From positions 17,377,701 to 17,441,700 of the forward strand of contig OZ010792.1 of the NCBI GenBank assembly GCA_963932465.1: a stretch of 64,000 nucleotides of DNA. The letters are read 5' to 3'. Positions within the stretch are counted from its first letter, which is position 1; each line of letters starts with the position of its first letter. The position numbers and the translations under genes were made by a program. Shown here in pieces: positions 22,725 to 33,124 of the stretch. This DNA is from Maratus speciosus. Its lineage: Eukaryota > Arthropoda > Arachnida > Araneae > Salticidae. The notes under the pieces are model-generated. The model made no database searches. It was not told where the DNA came from and saw only the letters and a list, made by a program, of their open reading frames with translations.

Positions 22725-23330
22725 GAAGTGTCGGGACCGACTGACAAATTTCATGATATTTTCCACTATCGATTTGCAGTTTTCACAGTTTCTTCTTACA
22801 ATAAATTGACAAAATTAGTGTTTGTTTTTCTGCATCTGACCAAAAAAGTTTGCGATTTTTCTCCTCGACCAACTGACGAATTTCTTGATTTTTTTTTTTT
22901 TGGAAACCGATTGGTGAATTTCATTAAAAAATTTTTCACAATCAATTGACAAATGTTGAAATTTTATTCTGTGACCGATTGGCAAATTTCCCTGTTTGTT
23001 CTTGTGACATACTGATGAAAGTAACGATTGTTTTTCTGCATCTGATTGAAAATTTTCGCATTTTTTCTCTGCGACCGGCTGAGGAATTTCACGGTATTTG
23101 CTCGTGACGGATTGGCAAATTTCACGATACTTTTCCATGATCGATTGACGAATTTCGTGATATTTTCCCACTTTCGTTTTCCCATGAACTTCAGTTTTTT
23201 TCTCGCAATCAATCGACAAATTATTTTATTTATTTTCACCATGACTGACGAAATCAGCAATGTTTTTTCCTATGACCGTTTTACATATTTTGCGATGTTT
23301 TTCCTGTGCGCCCAAAATTGGAAATAACTA
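22725..23330. repeat. ~46-bp degenerate minisatellite
   Basis: About twelve units share the pattern gacc(g/a)a(c/t)tgacaaattt, then a short AT-rich spacer with ttttt and ctgtgac. Because many units keep length multiples of three, long frames appear on both strands (134 codons on the minus strand at 22815-23219). The minus-strand frame repeats a core like REICQSV with Lys/Glu spacers. I see no start context or domain, so I class it as a minisatellite, not a gene. Confidence 0.65.
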
Positions 23331-23830
23331 AAAGGGCAGCAAAGGCCAATGGAGACTAAGCTCTACCAAATTGGACAATAGTCAGCACTAAACAAAATGA
23401 GATTACACTTATGGTGCACATGAAAAAAAAAAAAACTTTGATGAACTTCAAAAAAAACATATTTAGAAACAGCAAACTAGTTGTTTCTTGCAATTAACAG
23501 AAATTAGGACATGACTTTTTGAAATCAACCTTTTCTCGTGTAATAGAAGAAAGCAATTGACTATTCCCTTTTCAAACTTTGGATATGGATTTAAAATTCC
23601 AATGCATAGAACATAGTTCAATTAATGAAAATACCAGGGATTACAGTTTTGAATATAATTCCATTAAGGATATAATAAAACAAATTTGTTCAGAAGTGAC
23701 ATACCATCACCGATATGCATTATTTGTGTAAGTTAAAATTGAATGCACATCAGATTTTGCAAAGTTTTCTAAAACTTTTTAAGAGAGCATTACTATGTGT
23801 TTCCGATAATTTCTAAAGTTATAAAAGTCG

Positions 23831-25316
23831 CAGGGTTGTTTGGTTTAAACGACGCTGGTTTAAACCGTGGTTTTTTAAAAAAAACCATGCTGGTTTTTTT
23901 TCTCTTTTTTCCCTATTGTTTTAATTTATTTTACACATTATTGAAAAATGCAAAATGCAAGTTATGCAGAAGCTACAAGCAAAGAAAAATGATGAATTAA
24001 TAAACTTGTAAAGTAACAAACATTTTTACTCAAACTTTTCTTATAAGCTTTAAGTCTACATGGCAGACTAATTTTTCTAAAATTAGCTGGAAAAAAAAAA
24101 AAAAGTAGTTAGTTTTCTTTCTTCTTCTTTTTCAAGCCTTTTATTTTAAAAAATAGCCAAAATGGCAGATTCTAGCTAAAAATACACTTTTACTACTTAG
24201 ATTGCTTGATTAGTTAAGATTTACTAAGGATTACATTATGCCTCAATGATGACATAATCATAAGTAATTCTCTCCATTGGTTACTCTTTGTTCTGTATGC
24301 TAATGAAGGATTGGCGGTGAGTTTTCTTTGTTGTATCATGGCTATTGGGTTTAGTAAGCGTTTTTTTTCTTTCATTCCTACATTGGGATTGAGGTTTTGC
24401 ATTATGATTTATTTTATTGTTACCAGCAGGGTTAGCATGGTTTAAATCAATTGGTTAACCAACTGGTTTTTTAGAAAAAATCTAATATAACATTTTTTCA
24501 TTTTTGTAATTTAAGTGTTTCAAATTATCAGATATAAATAATTTCTACTTTTAACCAGGGATGTAGTGGAGGGTATATGCAGGTATGCGACAGATACCTT
24601 CTGAATTTTTTTAAGATTGGCAACTTTTATAAATCTACTTTCCATTTTAAGATCAATGTTTTCAGTAGTTTAAAAAGCTGGTAAATAGGTATTTTTGTTT
24701 ATTTTACTGTCACCCTTTTTTTTTTTTTTTTTTACCTGGCAGTTTCTGAGAAGTGTCAAATGACAATATACAATACTTCTTGAAACGTGTAAAGACTCTA
24801 CTGCTAAATTCAAATCATTCCAGGAATTCTTTATAAAAAGCTTAAAAGCTTTACTTTTAATAAAAGATAATTATTATTCATGTAGTGTTTTAACAGAAAA
24901 ATCAGACATATCATATTGCAAATATTTCAAAGAAATGATTTTGAATAGCCATGGGAAAATATATTGTATTTATGAAACTACACCATATATTTATTTATAG
25001 GACTATAGTAATCAAAAAATTGTTTAAGATTTTCAAGGTATCAATGTTTCACTATGTAGAGCATTTTATTCATGGAACATAAGACATAACTTTTACAAAA
25101 AATGTTAAATTATTTCAATTTTCTACATAATTATTGTAATTATTTAATTTAAATTATTTTTAAATGAAGTTATATTACTTACATATTCAACAATGTTTAT
25201 TTTTATCAATAAATATGTATGTATATGTAATAGAAAATATATTTTTTAAAAACCCGGTTTAAACCAAAAAAACCTGGTTTTTTTGAAAAAAAAAAACAGG
25301 TTTTTTACCAACCCTG
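23831..25316. mobile_element. 1.5-kb hAT-type element with perfect 8-bp duplication
   Basis: Terminal cagggttg at 23831 and caaccctg ending at 25316; inside each end are runs of aacctggttt and ggtttaaacc words. The flanks aaaagtcg (23823-23830 and 25317-25324) are identical, a textbook 8-bp hAT duplication. A second terminus-like cagggttagcatggtttaaa lies internally near 24427, so an older copy or a rearranged end may be included. No transposase frame. It is nested inside the larger hAT element at 20478-25970, so it is younger than that insertion. Confidence 0.85.
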
Positions 25317-25967
25317 AAAAGTCGCTCTGTGCTGTTTGTCAAAAGTGTAACTTGTGAAAGAGGCTAAAGTACGCAAAATGGAATAAAATCTAAATTAAGA
25401 AATTCATTTAGCAACCTGATTGTTAATTGCCCATAACATTAAGTGAAGGTTGAAAAATAGATATGATATATATAAAACTTGATTCTGTTCCTTTGTTTTA
25501 ATAAAATAAAAATTTTGAATAATTATCTTGAGTTGTTAATTTAAATTGTTTCAATGGTATTTTGTCATGTCTGTATAAATGTAATTCTTTAAGTAGCACA
25601 TAAAAAATAACGGTGTTTAAAGATTTTTTTTTTCCTTTCTAACAGTTCAACTCCCCTGCATTTATAAATTTTGGGTATGAAACTCCCCTTGGGAAAACTT
25701 GAATTACAAGCCCTGATATTCAAAGAGATATAGTTTTTGTAAATTATATTTCAATACATTTAAAATGTTTTAATGATGTGTGAAACATGTTTGTAATTTA
25801 TTGTTCTGCGATGACATTATATAGAGAAATAATTCACTATATAATTAAAAACATATCTAGTGCCGGATATCCGATCGGATATCCGGCCGGATATCCGAAT
25901 CCGGCAGGTGAAGGAGCTTCGGATATCCGGTATCCGATATCCGGCCAAATCAATATCCGGTGCATCC

Positions 25968-25970
<3 letters not shown>

Positions 25971-26004
<34 letters not shown>
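25971..26004. repeat. (AT)n microsatellite at the hAT right flank
   Basis: About 17 AT units immediately after the element end. The left flank at 20466-20477 is the same motif, so the element probably landed in an (AT)n tract. Confidence 0.9.
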
Positions 26005-26006
<2 letters not shown>

Positions 26007-26009
26007 TGA

Positions 26010-26630
26010 TTTGGTAGTTTCTGGCTAGATTGGCGTATAACTGAATGAATAATCCGCCGTTGAGATGCCGTCATCTGTAGAAGATAACACAGTCAAAAAT
26101 TATATGCAGTCGAAGATCATGTTAGAGTGACCAGCAGTGACCACTGATGCAGTCGCAAATCATGATGGAGTGGTAGACAATGATCTTTACTGAGAAGTTA
26201 TGCAGTCTAAAGTAGTAGAGTGGCAGGCAAGGATCACCATTGCTAATTTCTACGACAGATTGAGACGACATCATTAAGCGTGAACAGTTATTTATTGTTA
26301 AACAGAACATATCAACAGTCCCTGATACTATAGTCGGCCAAAACGCCTTACGTCACGCGATGCAGCATGCTGACATTTAAAAGCTGTTGATTAAGTAATT
26401 CTCTGATTCTACGAAGTCAGAAACACCAAATAGCTATCATACCATTTGAAGGCAGGTGAAAAACTCTCAAACTCTCCGTTTCGAGGCCCTGCAGCTCAGT
26501 TTTATCAAGCTGGCGCAAGGAGACAGTGATTACGTAGCACGTGAAAATAACGAATTAGAGACAGGCTGCCGCTCTCAGACGATTGTCTAAAACCAATTGG
26601 GAGAAAGGGCGAAGCTTAAAAGTATAGCGC
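26010..26630. other. Non-coding DNA with a short degenerate tandem
   Basis: Three loosely similar segments begin with atgcagtc (about 26104, 26146 and 26199) and include gatcat and agagtg words. No gene is supported. The rest of the stretch shows no recognisable signal. Confidence 0.3.
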
Positions 26631-26921
26631 CTAGAATATATAGTGTGGAAATTGGCTATCCCTGTAATAATTACAAAAGTGCTAAAATACTATGTCCCTT
26701 AAATGTGCAACGATACTGCTGAAATATACAGATCGCAGCGACATCTGCAGGATATTTTCTACAGCTGCAAGATATTGCTAGTCTATACAATGTAATACGA
26801 GAATCCCGCATATGTCGCTGCGATCGACACTTGGGATTTTAGCAGTATCGTGGCACATTTAAGGGATACAAATTTTTAGCGTTGTTTGGATAGCATATTT
26901 CCACACTAGGTATTCTATTTT
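26631..26921. mobile_element. ~290-bp palindromic MITE
   Basis: Inverted ends: tagaata, a two-base gap, then tagtgtggaaat at the left; the same order reappears on the minus strand at the right. Inside, gtcccttaaatgtgcaacgatactgct pairs with agcagtatcgtggcacatttaaggga, and cgcagcgaca with tgtcgctgcg. It therefore folds along almost its whole length around a short loop near 26770. The flanks show no clear duplication, so the superfamily is open; TAG ends would suit hAT. Confidence 0.75.
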
Positions 26922-26924
26922 TAA

Positions 26925-27475
26925 GTATGTAAGCTTTTAAAGGTGAAAAGTCAAGCGCGGGAATAGATTTTTTGTAGAATGAAATTTGTCAAAGAAAAAG
27001 AAAATGGTTTTTGAAAACATTTGAGCATAAAAATTAACTTCACTCAGAATATGATATATACGATAACTTATAATGTTTATGAAGAATCTAAAGCTTTAAA
27101 TTAAGGTTTTGGAATAAAATATTATTGATATATGCGTTCTACATTAAGGGGAATTTAAATAGGAATAAATGATAGATATTATTAAAGTAGGGAAATATTT
27201 AATATGCCGAAAAATAGAATAATTTAAGAAATATAGCTAATAAAATTTTTATATAACATATATGGCTAATTCCATACGTACTTGTAGTGTAATTCACAGG
27301 CTGCGATTTTTGGCTACAAGTATTTTAGAACGGAAAATGTCACTTAGTTTATCGGAGATATCTCATTCATTGAATAAGAAGAGAAAATCTTACGAAAATA
27401 ACGGTGGCCAACGAGGTTTTCAGTTATCCGCTATGTGACTTACACTACCAAAACCCATGGAATTAGCCATATATA
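26925..27475. other. Unassigned DNA left of the mariner-like element
   Basis: AT-rich, no recognisable element ends or protein motifs. It ends in a short atatata stretch that supplies the TA target of the mariner-like element. Confidence 0.3.
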
Positions 27476-27477
27476 TA

Positions 27478-28045
27478 CAGGGTGTTCCGTTAAAGGGGTT
27501 CAATATTAATAGGGGTAATAGAGGAGATCACATGGAGCATAAACCAGTATATAAAGCCTGGTCGGATCTCAATAGTTTTCAAGTTACAGCAAATAGAATG
27601 AAAATTCGGAAAATTGTAAAAGAACCCTCATTGCTAAACTATCGATAATGCTACATAAAAACGAAGCACATATTTAGAAAGAGCAGAAAAAAACCTACAA
27701 AATGACATCAATTGTATTAAAATAGCAATATTTATTGACGAGTTACAAGCCCTGAAACAGTGAAAAAAGTACGAAATCCAATATACATCAAAATAGTTAA
27801 TCGTTAATTCCAAAAAGACAACTCTAGCTACAACAAGGAAAATGTAGTAAAATTTGGTCCATTCCGAAAACTTTCGAAAAAGCTTACAATGAACCATATC
27901 GGTTTAATTGTGTGAGAGAAATTAATCAGTTTCTTAGTTACAACTCCGCTTTCTTTGACACTAGCAAAGGTTAAACTCCGCCCATCACGATTGGAAACAC
28001 CGCCTTTTTAATTACTCTCAACTATACATTTTCGATCATGCTTCT
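27478..28045 (+). repeat. Left long TIR of the mariner-like element
   Basis: Pairs with 30610-30050. Shared landmarks include ggggtaatagaggagatcac, ttacagcaaatagaatgaaa, cattgctaaactatcgataa, aacgaagcacatatttagaa, and farther in tttggtccattccgaaa and actccgcccat. Divergence rises inward, from very few differences in the first 200 bp to frequent differences beyond 400 bp. Confidence 0.9.
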
Positions 28046-28062
28046 TCTGAGATGCAACATTT

Positions 28063-28270
28063 TTAACCCTAGAACTACCGGAAATTTTACTCAAGTTTTA
28101 TAAAAACATTCTACACCAGAATTTTTACTTAAAACTATTTAATTTGTTTATTTAACTTATTATTGTCTGATTTATACATTTAGTTTGTTTTGAAGAAATT
28201 TCTGGTTTGAATAAATATTTTGAATGTACATGTCGGGTCCAATGGACCCGTCTGGTAGACGGAAGGTTAA
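28063..28270 (+). mobile_element. TTAA-flanked MITE (CCCTAGAACTACCGG family), copy 1
   Basis: TTAA at both ends (28063-28066 and 28267-28270). The left inner end is ccctagaactaccggaaatt; the right inner end on the minus strand is ccttccgtctaccagacggg, which is followed by a hairpin gggtccaatggaccc. TTAA duplications with CCC-starting ends are the signature of piggyBac-type elements. Near-identical copies are at 37254-37461 (inverted) and 51760-51967. Confidence 0.88.
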
Positions 28271-28274
28271 TTAT

Positions 28275-28765
28275 TCAAGAGTTGAATGAACCAAAATACC
28301 TTTACAATAATAGTCTACATTTTAAAGTGGTCTTTTATTGATATAAAGCTTAAGTTAAATTCTTTAAAATTAAACTGGTGGTGAAAATTCGGAAATAATT
28401 AAAAATATTGCGATTTGTAACTATGCAAGAAGTTTCAGTACATGTTTTACATGGACAATTATTGTATGTATATGTGCATCATAATTTATGATAGGAAATA
28501 ATAATAACAAATAGCATAATAATTTTATTAATTATAAATTTAAAAAAGACACTAAATTTTAAATTAATTCATACAAACTTTGTAATTTACAATTTGAGTA
28601 CACCACAGTCTGTGACTTACAAAATACTGTGCCAAAAAGTGTTGAAAATAAAAGAAAAATGACAAATAAAGAATTACATTGCACGTACTTTATGACATAT
28701 GTGAAGCATAGTCTTCTGGCCTGCGCTGCACAGTTCAATGTCGGAAGGCAGACGAACGGACATTA
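28275..28765. other. Interior of the mariner-like element 3' to the transposase
   Basis: AT-rich non-coding sequence between the MITE and the stop side of the transposase gene. It probably contains the 3' untranslated region of the transposase transcript. No polyadenylation site can be chosen with confidence, as AATAAA-like words are common in this AT-rich DNA. Confidence 0.4.
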
Positions 28766-29809
28766 TTATAATAGGTGTTCGAAGTTGCGCCCATTAACAG
28801 AATCGCACAGCCGACAGCGACGTCGTAAAGATTGGCGAACACGCCGAAAAACTCCGACGGAGTTGGGAATGTCTCCTGCAGCGACAACGATTCGCGCTAG
28901 TAAATCCTCCGGTGTATCCACAGGCGTTTCATACACCAGCGATTTAAGGTGTCCCCAAACAAAAAAGTCTAACGGATTGAGGTCTGGAGAGCGTGCAGGC
29001 CAAGCAACAGGTCCACTGCGTCCAATCCATTTCCCAGGATATGTTGAATTGAGGTGATTGCGAACACCTATGAAAAAATGTGCCGGTGCGCCATCGTGCA
29101 TAAACCACATATTGTGGCGCAATGTTGCTGGCACATTTTGCAGTAACTGCGGTAAGATATCCCGTAGGAAAACCAAGTACGTACTGCCATTGAGTACATC
29201 TGGGAGTAAATATGGTCCTATGATATAATCGCCGAGGACACCTGCCCATATGTTCACACTGAACTTTTGTTGTGCGTTCGACGGGAAAACAGTGTGCGGA
29301 TTTGTATATGACCATGTGTGCATATTGTGCGTGTTTACCACGTTCTCTCTCGTAAATGTTGCTTCATCAGTAAATAAAATATTTTCCAGAAATTGTGGAT
29401 TATTTTCTGTTACATTAAGCAACCAGCGTACGAATTCTGTCCGCTGAGCACAATCTGTTACTGATAACAGTTGTACCCGCTGCACATGAAAGGGGTGCAT
29501 GTTTTCTGCACGCAGAACACGACACACACTTTCTGTACTCGTGGAGGGGTTATCTTTAAAAATATTCAGTACATCTTCTTCCATTGCAGGTGTTCGTACA
29601 TGTCGAGGTTTCCCTGCATCAATGCTTGCTGTATTAAACGATCCAGTCTCCCGTAATCGTCTATCGATTTTTATGAAGAGTTTCGAACTTGGGCAACGTC
29701 TCCTTGGAAATTGCTCACGGTATATGCGCTGTGCTAGACATGCATTTCCATGAGCTTGCCCGTACATCAGATGCATGTCCGCATATTCTTCGTTACAGTA
29801 TTCCGGCAT
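28766..29809 (-). CDS. Mariner-type DDD transposase, intact
   Basis: A 347-residue uninterrupted frame. The enzyme cuts and pastes its own element by binding the TIRs and joining DNA at TA targets in the nucleus. Residues about 5-60 form the N-terminal helix-turn-helix region of the kind annotated DUF4817, ending in RRLRETGSF. The catalytic core follows: D148 in FTDEATF, D239 in MHDGAPAHF and D276 in WPARSPDLNPLDFFVWG. Thirty-six residues separate the last two Asp, close to but not equal to the canonical mariner D34D. The third acidic residue is Asp, not Glu as in Tc1. The length fits the family. The ATG at 29809 is the first in frame and the HTH begins right after it. The C-terminus (LCDSVNGRNFEHLL) looks complete. 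A single exon, no stop or shift, so possibly active or recently active. Confidence 0.92.
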   Translation of the reverse strand: MPEYCNEEYADMHLMYGQAHGNACLAQRIYREQFPRRRCPSSKLFIKIDRRLRETGSFNTASIDAGKPRHVRTPAMEEDVLNIFKDNPSTSTESVCRVLRAENMHPFHVQRVQLLSVTDCAQRTEFVRWLLNVTENNPQFLENILFTDEATFTRENVVNTHNMHTWSYTNPHTVFPSNAQQKFSVNIWAGVLGDYIIGPYLLPDVLNGSTYLVFLRDILPQLLQNVPATLRHNMWFMHDGAPAHFFIGVRNHLNSTYPGKWIGRSGPVAWPARSPDLNPLDFFVWGHLKSLVYETPVDTPEDLLARIVVAAGDIPNSVGVFRRVRQSLRRRCRLCDSVNGRNFEHLL

Positions 29810-30049
29810 AATTATTATACATCAACTTACTACAATCCCACTTACAACAGCCTCCCTTTAACATAACGCCCACTGATGACTGCTGTTTTATTACACTTTT
29901 CTTCCTATACACATAGAAAATTTGCATAAAAAGTACTTCTTCTTCATCATCCTGAAAGTTCATGGAGGAAACGCAGCAGATAAGGCGAGAGCTGCACAAT
30001 ATGTCATTCACTTGACCAGACTGAATAATGAAAGGGTATTGATAGAGGT

Positions 30050-30610
30050 TGATCAGAAATGTATAATTGAAAGATATTAAAACGGGGTGTTTACAATCGT
30101 CATGGGCGGAGTTTCGCCCTTTCCGAGCGTGCAACAGTACAGAGTTGTAACTAGGGAACTGCTTGATTTCTCCCATACAACTAAACTGATATGGTTTATT
30201 GTCAGCTTCTTCGAAAGCTTTCGGAATGGACCAAATTTTATAACATTTTCCTTGATGTAGGTAGAGTTGCATTTTTGTAATTAACGATTAACTATTTTGC
30301 TAAATATTTGATTTTGTATTTTTTCACTGTTTCAGAGCTTGTAACTCGCCATTAATTCTCAATATTCTAAAACAACTTATGTCATTTCGTAGGATTTTTT
30401 CTGCTCTTTCTAAATATGTGCTTCGTTTTTATGTAGCATTATCGATAGTTTAGCAATGAGGGTTTTTTTTACAAATTTCCGATTTTTCATTCTATTTGCT
30501 GTAACTTGAAAATTATTGAGATCCGGCCAGGCATTATATACTGATTTATGCTCCGTGTGATCTCCTCTATTACCCCTATTAATATTGGACCCCTTTAACG
30601 GAACACCCTG
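30050..30610 (-). repeat. Right long TIR of the mariner-like element
   Basis: Inverted partner of 27478-28045. It lies upstream of the transposase start (29809), so any promoter should be in this TIR or in the 240 bp between them. A 159-codon minus-strand frame at 29793-30272 overlaps the TIR and the transposase start; it has no recognised domain and is probably incidental. Confidence 0.88.
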
Positions 30611-30614
30611 TATA

Positions 30615-31040
30615 TATAATAGTATACCATCTTTATGGTGAATAATATGCATAATAAGTTTATTTGACATTACTAATGATATTACAGATTGTATTAAAAT
30701 TGGGTTATTAGTTTTTTTATTATTCCTCTATACTTTTTAATAATGTTTAATTTTGAACTTAGTATTAAATGATTAATTAACGGTTTTATGTGAATGTTAA
30801 TCCCATATTCATGTTCTTTAGTTTCTTATGGTTAATATGAAAATAAACCACATAATTTATTTGTTATCATTAGGCAATTGGGAAATGAAGATTCTGACAT
30901 AATTACATCAACATCCATTTTTTTTTCTTCCTGTTCATTTTATTAATTAATTTTTTTTATATTTAAAAGTATTTCTTATAGTTTATATTTTTATTATATA
31001 TAATTTTTATACATAAATTATTTAGTTTTATAGCATATTA
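30615..31040. other. Unassigned AT-rich DNA
   Basis: Very AT-rich with T-runs and ATA words. No element ends, repeats or coding signal seen. Confidence 0.3.
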
Positions 31041-31803
31041 TTAACCATTTGGAAAAATGGTTATTGTTCTCGTCAGGGTAGGAAATCAAAGGCATATCTG
31101 AAGGTTTTTATTGGTTTAATCCTCATTTTATTCGTATTCTGATTGGTCTATACAGTAAATAATATGTATTTCCCTTTACTTTCAACAGAAATAATACCTT
31201 CTGTTGCCACTGTGTCAAAAAAGTAATAAAAACTACAAAAAAAATTAATAACTCAGAAACAAATTGAGATACAGCTTTCAAACAAATTGCATTTAAAAGT
31301 ACAATTTTTTTTTCTATCCGACGGTGTAAAAAGTAATATTATCGGATGTTTAGAAGTTTAAGAATGAAATTTCTTTTAAAATTGGCCGTCAGATTTCTTG
31401 GAAATCTGACAATGGAAAAGCCTTTTCCCGAACAGCCAATGAAATGCTTGGATAATACGTAAGTTTCGGGTGGATAATAACTAATGAAAATGAAAGAAAA
31501 TGAATAATAATTTCTGCCAAAGAGTTAATTTTAATTTGTAAGATTTTCACGTGCAAAAGAAAAATGGAATAAGGCAATTAAAAAAAAAAAAAGATAAATA
31601 GGACAGGAATGAATACATATAAATATTTCAAACCAAATACGAGTCGCAGGCGATTTTTGTCGCTTGGAATGTTTACGTGTAATAACACTATTAATGTTTA
31701 ATTCATGGCGTACGTAATGTATGATCAACTCCGTGCGATTTTTATGTTTTAAATTTTAGTCTTTGAAAAAATCATTTTCCAAATGGTCGTTGAAATTTGT
31801 TAA
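31041..31803 (+). mobile_element. TTAA-flanked element (ACCATTTGGAAAA ends), copy 1
   Basis: TTAA at 31041-31044 and 31800-31803. The left end is ttaaccatttggaaaaatgg; near the right end, ccatttggaaaatgattttt is read on the minus strand about 11 bp inside the TTAA. Homology to the inverted copy at 40018-40597 starts at the left TTAA and stops at the right one, which defines the boundaries. Copy 1 has about 340 extra bases (roughly 31345-31680) absent from the other copy. No protein is encoded. piggyBac type by TTAA only. Confidence 0.8.
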
Positions 31804-31804
31804 A

Positions 31805-32899
31805 TTGCTTTTTTATTATTATTATTGTTTTGAAATTATTTAAATTTTCCGTATAGATTAATTGGGTATGGAAGTAGAATATATTGTAATCATTCTATTA
31901 ACATTTGTATTTATTTAATATTTATATGAATAATGAAATATAATATGGTATTTTTATATTAGGATTTGTTGAGATATAGCAGTTGGTATATTATGAATGA
32001 ATTAACTTATAACACCATAATCTTATGACATTTTGTTCATATTAGTTTCAAGTTCATATCATAGATGGCAGCACTAAAATTTAAATTGGATTCTGTCTGA
32101 TGCTTCGAATAGAGTAATAATATCAATTTTTAACACATGGTGGAGCTTAATGTTGGCTATTTCCGATTTTGTAAACTTATAGTTTTGGTATTTTTTACTT
32201 TAGTTAAGAAATTTAAAAAATAATTGAAAGTGTTAAGAGGTAATTTGCTTATTATGTAATTATTTTCTATTTATATTATTTTAATTGCATTTATCACGGT
32301 ATTTCAAAATAGATTAATTGTATACATTAGGTTTTAAAATCTGTGTTAACTTAACTGTAAAAATAACCTTAAACTTATCGAGCTTTTGGATTCCATGGGC
32401 TGATATGTATTTGGATAAAATAACTGGGATTTTATTGGGTATTTTGTGTAATATTACTTATTTTTCCTTACTATAAATTAATTATTTAAAAGGTTGTATT
32501 GCTTTTTCCATTTCATAGCATTTAATTTTATTCTGTTTTCATCTTGAAACTATTCTCTTGGTTATATTGGTCGTTAGAGTACAGGAGAAAAAAAATTTCA
32601 GCTTTTAGCTTTTTTTCTCACAGAAAACAACTGATTTTGCTTATATAATTGACTTCTGTACTCTTGATAACGTAATTCAATATATAAGCTTTTCAATGAT
32701 TTTTATCGAAATCCATATTCTTCTTTTTTTCTCCATTATTAATTCTTGGTATATAGTACAAGGGACTTTATTTTATGCATAGCAGCTTGTTTATTATGTT
32801 TTTGGTATCCATTCAGTGTGTTTGGGGACACAGTATTTTTGTAAATTCATTCATACTATCACAATTATTGATGGTGGTCAGTAATGTTTAATTAATGGT

Positions 32900-32941
<42 letters not shown>

Positions 32942-33120
32942 CAGGCCCACACTATCAATTCGCCAATGCTTCAAAGGCGAATAAACCATATAATTTAGGA
33001 AATAATATTTGCTTTGGCGAATCATATTTCTGTCTCAAGACATATAGATTTTTTTAGGTGAAAATATTTCCGGATTTTCATATAGTTCCTCCAATAAATA
33101 TAGATGAATAAATATTTGAT
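31805..33120. other. Unassigned AT-rich DNA with an (AT)n tract
   Basis: The only structures are an (AT)n tract at about 32900-32940 and, just before it, gatggtggtcagtaatgttt with ttaatggttatatatat. That short segment recurs inverted at about 59205-59250, also next to an (AT)n tract, so it is probably the end of an unidentified dispersed repeat. No gene is supported. Confidence 0.4.
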
Positions 33121-33124
33121 TTTG

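Larger units (their letters stand above)
20478..25970. mobile_element. 5.5-kb non-autonomous hAT-type element (TAGGGATGCA termini)
   Basis: The left end is tagggatgcaacggatatcc at 20478; the right end, on the minus strand from 25970, is tagggatgcaccggatattg. Both termini are followed by subterminal runs of atatccgg words (20478-20615 and 25862-25960), a common feature of hAT elements where transposase binds. The flanks are atatatat (20470-20477 and 25971-25978); these fit an 8-bp duplication but lie in a microsatellite and are not decisive. No hAT transposase (no RW..H or dimerisation motif) is seen inside. It carries a DINE-like array, a minisatellite and a nested hAT element. Confidence 0.75.
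27478..30610 (-). mobile_element. Complete mariner-like element with ~560-bp TIRs
   Basis: The ends are CAGGGTGTTCCGTTAAAGGG at 27478 and the same bases on the minus strand from 30610. TA dinucleotides flank both (27476-27477 and 30611-30612), the expected Tc1/mariner target duplication. Inverted similarity extends unusually far, to about 28045 on the left and 30050 on the right. One intact transposase gene lies between, on the minus strand. The left interior holds a TTAA MITE (28063-28270), placed between the left TIR and the gene's 3' side and therefore not disrupting the coding sequence. Confidence 0.92.

Noticed and set aside
20478..25970. An autonomous hAT transposase in the large hAT element
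   Set aside because: No frame with hAT catalytic or dimerisation motifs; all frames fall in repeats or are short.
28629..29057. 142-codon plus-strand frame opposite the transposase
   Set aside because: It is the antisense of the transposase coding region.
29793..30272. 159-codon minus-strand frame upstream of the transposase as a second mariner protein
   Set aside because: It overlaps the long TIR and the transposase start and has no domain; the opposite TIR carries a disrupted equivalent.
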